From: Sphingopyxis sp. OPL5
GTDB taxonomy: Bacteria; Pseudomonadota; Alphaproteobacteria; Sphingomonadales; Sphingomonadaceae
Assembly (NCBI RefSeq): GCF_003797775.2
Contig: NZ_CP060725.1
Span: 2,040,001 to 2,104,000, forward strand
DNA: 64,000 nucleotides
Direction: 5' to 3'
Part shown: piece by piece, positions 63,007-64,000 of the stretch
Layout of the letters: every line of letters starts with the position of its first letter
Position numbering within the stretch: position 1 is the stretch's first letter
The notes under the pieces: model-generated
The model's input: the letters and a program-made list of their open reading frames with translations, nothing else
The model's database searches: none
What the model was told of the DNA's origin: nothing
Position numbers and translations under genes: made by a program

Positions 63007-63159
63007 TCGCCCGCCGGACCGGGCTTTGCCGCCTGTGGCCGAAAAGCCGCACTTGCCGAAAACATGACGCAAATGCGCCGCCTCGGCTGGATCGGGGGCG
63101 CAATTTGCGTATGCTCGCCTCCTAATAAAAACAACGAAATGTTGAGAGGAGTGCCCAAT

Positions 63160-64000
63160 ATGAAATCCTATACCCATTGTGCTGCCCGCCTGCTGCGCAC
63201 GAGTGCGCTCGGCGCCTCGCTGGCGATCATCGGCATGGCGGTGCCGGCCTTTGCGCAGGACACCGCCACCGACACGGCGACCGCCGACGACAGCAGCAAC
63301 AGCGAAATCGTCGTCACCGCGCAGGGACGCGCGCAGCGCCTCGCCGACGTGCCGGTGGCGATCTCGGCGGTGAACGCCGAAGCGCTGCAGAACAGCGGCG
63401 CGAACGACATCCGCCAGCTCAACCAGGTCGCGCCGTCGCTGCTCGTGTCGTCGACCGGCAGTGAAGCCAATGGTTCGGCGCGTATCCGCGGCATCGGCAC
63501 CGTCGGCGACAACCCCGGTCTCGAAAGCTCGGTCCCGGTGTTCATCGACGGCGTCTATCGCTCGCGTTCGGGCATCGGCCTCAACGAACTGGGCGAAATC
63601 GACCGCGTCGAAGTCCAGCGCGGCCCGCAGGGCACGCTCGGCGGCCGCAACTCGTCGGCGGGCCTGATCAGCATCTATTCGAAAAAGCCCGATTTCACCT
63701 TCGGCGCCACCGCCGAGGCGACCTATGGCAATTATGACTATTTCCGCCTCGGCGGCAGCGTCACCGGGCCGATCAGCGACACCCTCGCGGCGCGCCTCGA
63801 CGGCATCTGGGTGAAGCGCGACGGATTCTATCGCGACACGACGAACAACACCGACGTCAACGATCGCGACCGCTATTTCCTGCGCGGGCAACTGCTGTTC
63901 GAACCGACCGACGCGCTGTCGATCCGGCTGATCGCCGACTATACCTATCGCGACGAGAAATGCTGCGGCGCGACCTATGTCAGCAGCGCGGTCAACACCG
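63160..64000 (+). CDS. TonB-dependent outer-membrane receptor, 5' part
   Basis: Partial: 280 codons before the window ends. A signal peptide (about 1-33, ending AFAQD), an Asp/Thr/Ala-rich segment, then the TonB box EIVVTAQGRAQRL and the plug domain with VPVAISAV, QLNQVAPSLLV, SARIRGIGTVGDNP, VPVFIDGVYRSRS and RVEVQRGPQGTL. The barrel then begins with NSSAGLISIYSKKPDF and LGGSVTGPISD. GAGAGGAG precedes the ATG. Family members take up siderophores, vitamin B12 or glycans; the substrate is not predictable from this part. Uses the TonB-ExbBD system of this window or another. Confidence 0.93.
   Translation, partial: MKSYTHCAARLLRTSALGASLAIIGMAVPAFAQDTATDTATADDSSNSEIVVTAQGRAQRLADVPVAISAVNAEALQNSGANDIRQLNQVAPSLLVSSTGSEANGSARIRGIGTVGDNPGLESSVPVFIDGVYRSRSGIGLNELGEIDRVEVQRGPQGTLGGRNSSAGLISIYSKKPDFTFGATAEATYGNYDYFRLGGSVTGPISDTLAARLDGIWVKRDGFYRDTTNNTDVNDRDRYFLRGQLLFEPTDALSIRLIADYTYRDEKCCGATYVSSAVNT

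Overview
The window reads as chromosomal DNA of a GC-rich alphaproteobacterium of the Sphingomonadales, most like Sphingopyxis or Sphingomonas. The evidence is the gene content and neighbourhoods (ftsK-lolA-xthA-ribA; hom-glpX-recJ; tonB-exbB-exbD-exbD; a ligase-associated DEXH helicase with PdeM; a TonB-dependent receptor) and intergenic palindromes of the kind scattered through sphingomonad genomes. It is mostly core housekeeping sequence. I see no prophage, insertion sequence, integrase or CRISPR array.

Layout. 1-4 kb: a family 2 glycosyltransferase, a small secreted Cys protein divergent from an HxlR regulator with a clear palindromic operator, and a LytS/LytTR-type two-component pair. 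4-9.5 kb (minus strand): ftsK, lolA, a probable 6S RNA between two terminators, xthA and ribA. 9.7-20 kb: a UbiH-type hydroxylase, a protein with only sigma region 2, a Lon-N-domain/thioredoxin-TPR (CnoX-like) pair, tRNA-Gly, a transglutaminase, an MFS exporter, a CinA-type protein, a GST, a DUF2785-like protein, a Bax-inhibitor membrane protein, ThpR and a low-molecular-weight phosphatase. 20-27 kb: a Spinster-like MFS, SodC, UDP-glucose dehydrogenase and the minus-strand TonB energising operon. 27-39.4 kb: homoserine dehydrogenase, GlpX, a membrane-anchored TIR/LprI-like fusion, a flavodoxin, an SdsA1-type alkylsulfatase, two PH-domain membrane proteins and RecJ. 39.4-44.2 kb: two tRNA-Glu isoacceptors, an orphan FixJ/LuxR-like regulator with a degenerate receiver, and an E1/FabD-like gene pair. 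44.4-51.7 kb: a tightly overlapping MoxR/DUF58/DUF4129/DUF4350/SpoIIM/RDD operon. 52-64 kb: gyrB, rlpA, glutaminase, a VOC-ArsR-SRPBCC operon, the DEXH helicase, a double retropepsin-like protease, PdeM and the 5' part of a TonB-dependent receptor cut by the window end.

Functional themes: envelope biogenesis and transport (LolA, RlpA, Exb/Ton, receptor, Ugd), DNA maintenance (FtsK, GyrB, RecJ, XthA, helicase/PdeM), redox defence (SodC, GST, thioredoxin) and central metabolism (RibA, Hom, GlpX, GlsA). The least explained items are the TIR-transmembrane-LprI fusion, the E1/FabD-like pair, the MoxR membrane operon, the sigma-2-only protein, the putative 6S RNA with its competing terminator, and a tandem repeat that copies the end of recJ including its stop codon. 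All assignments come from reading the sequence; no database search was run.
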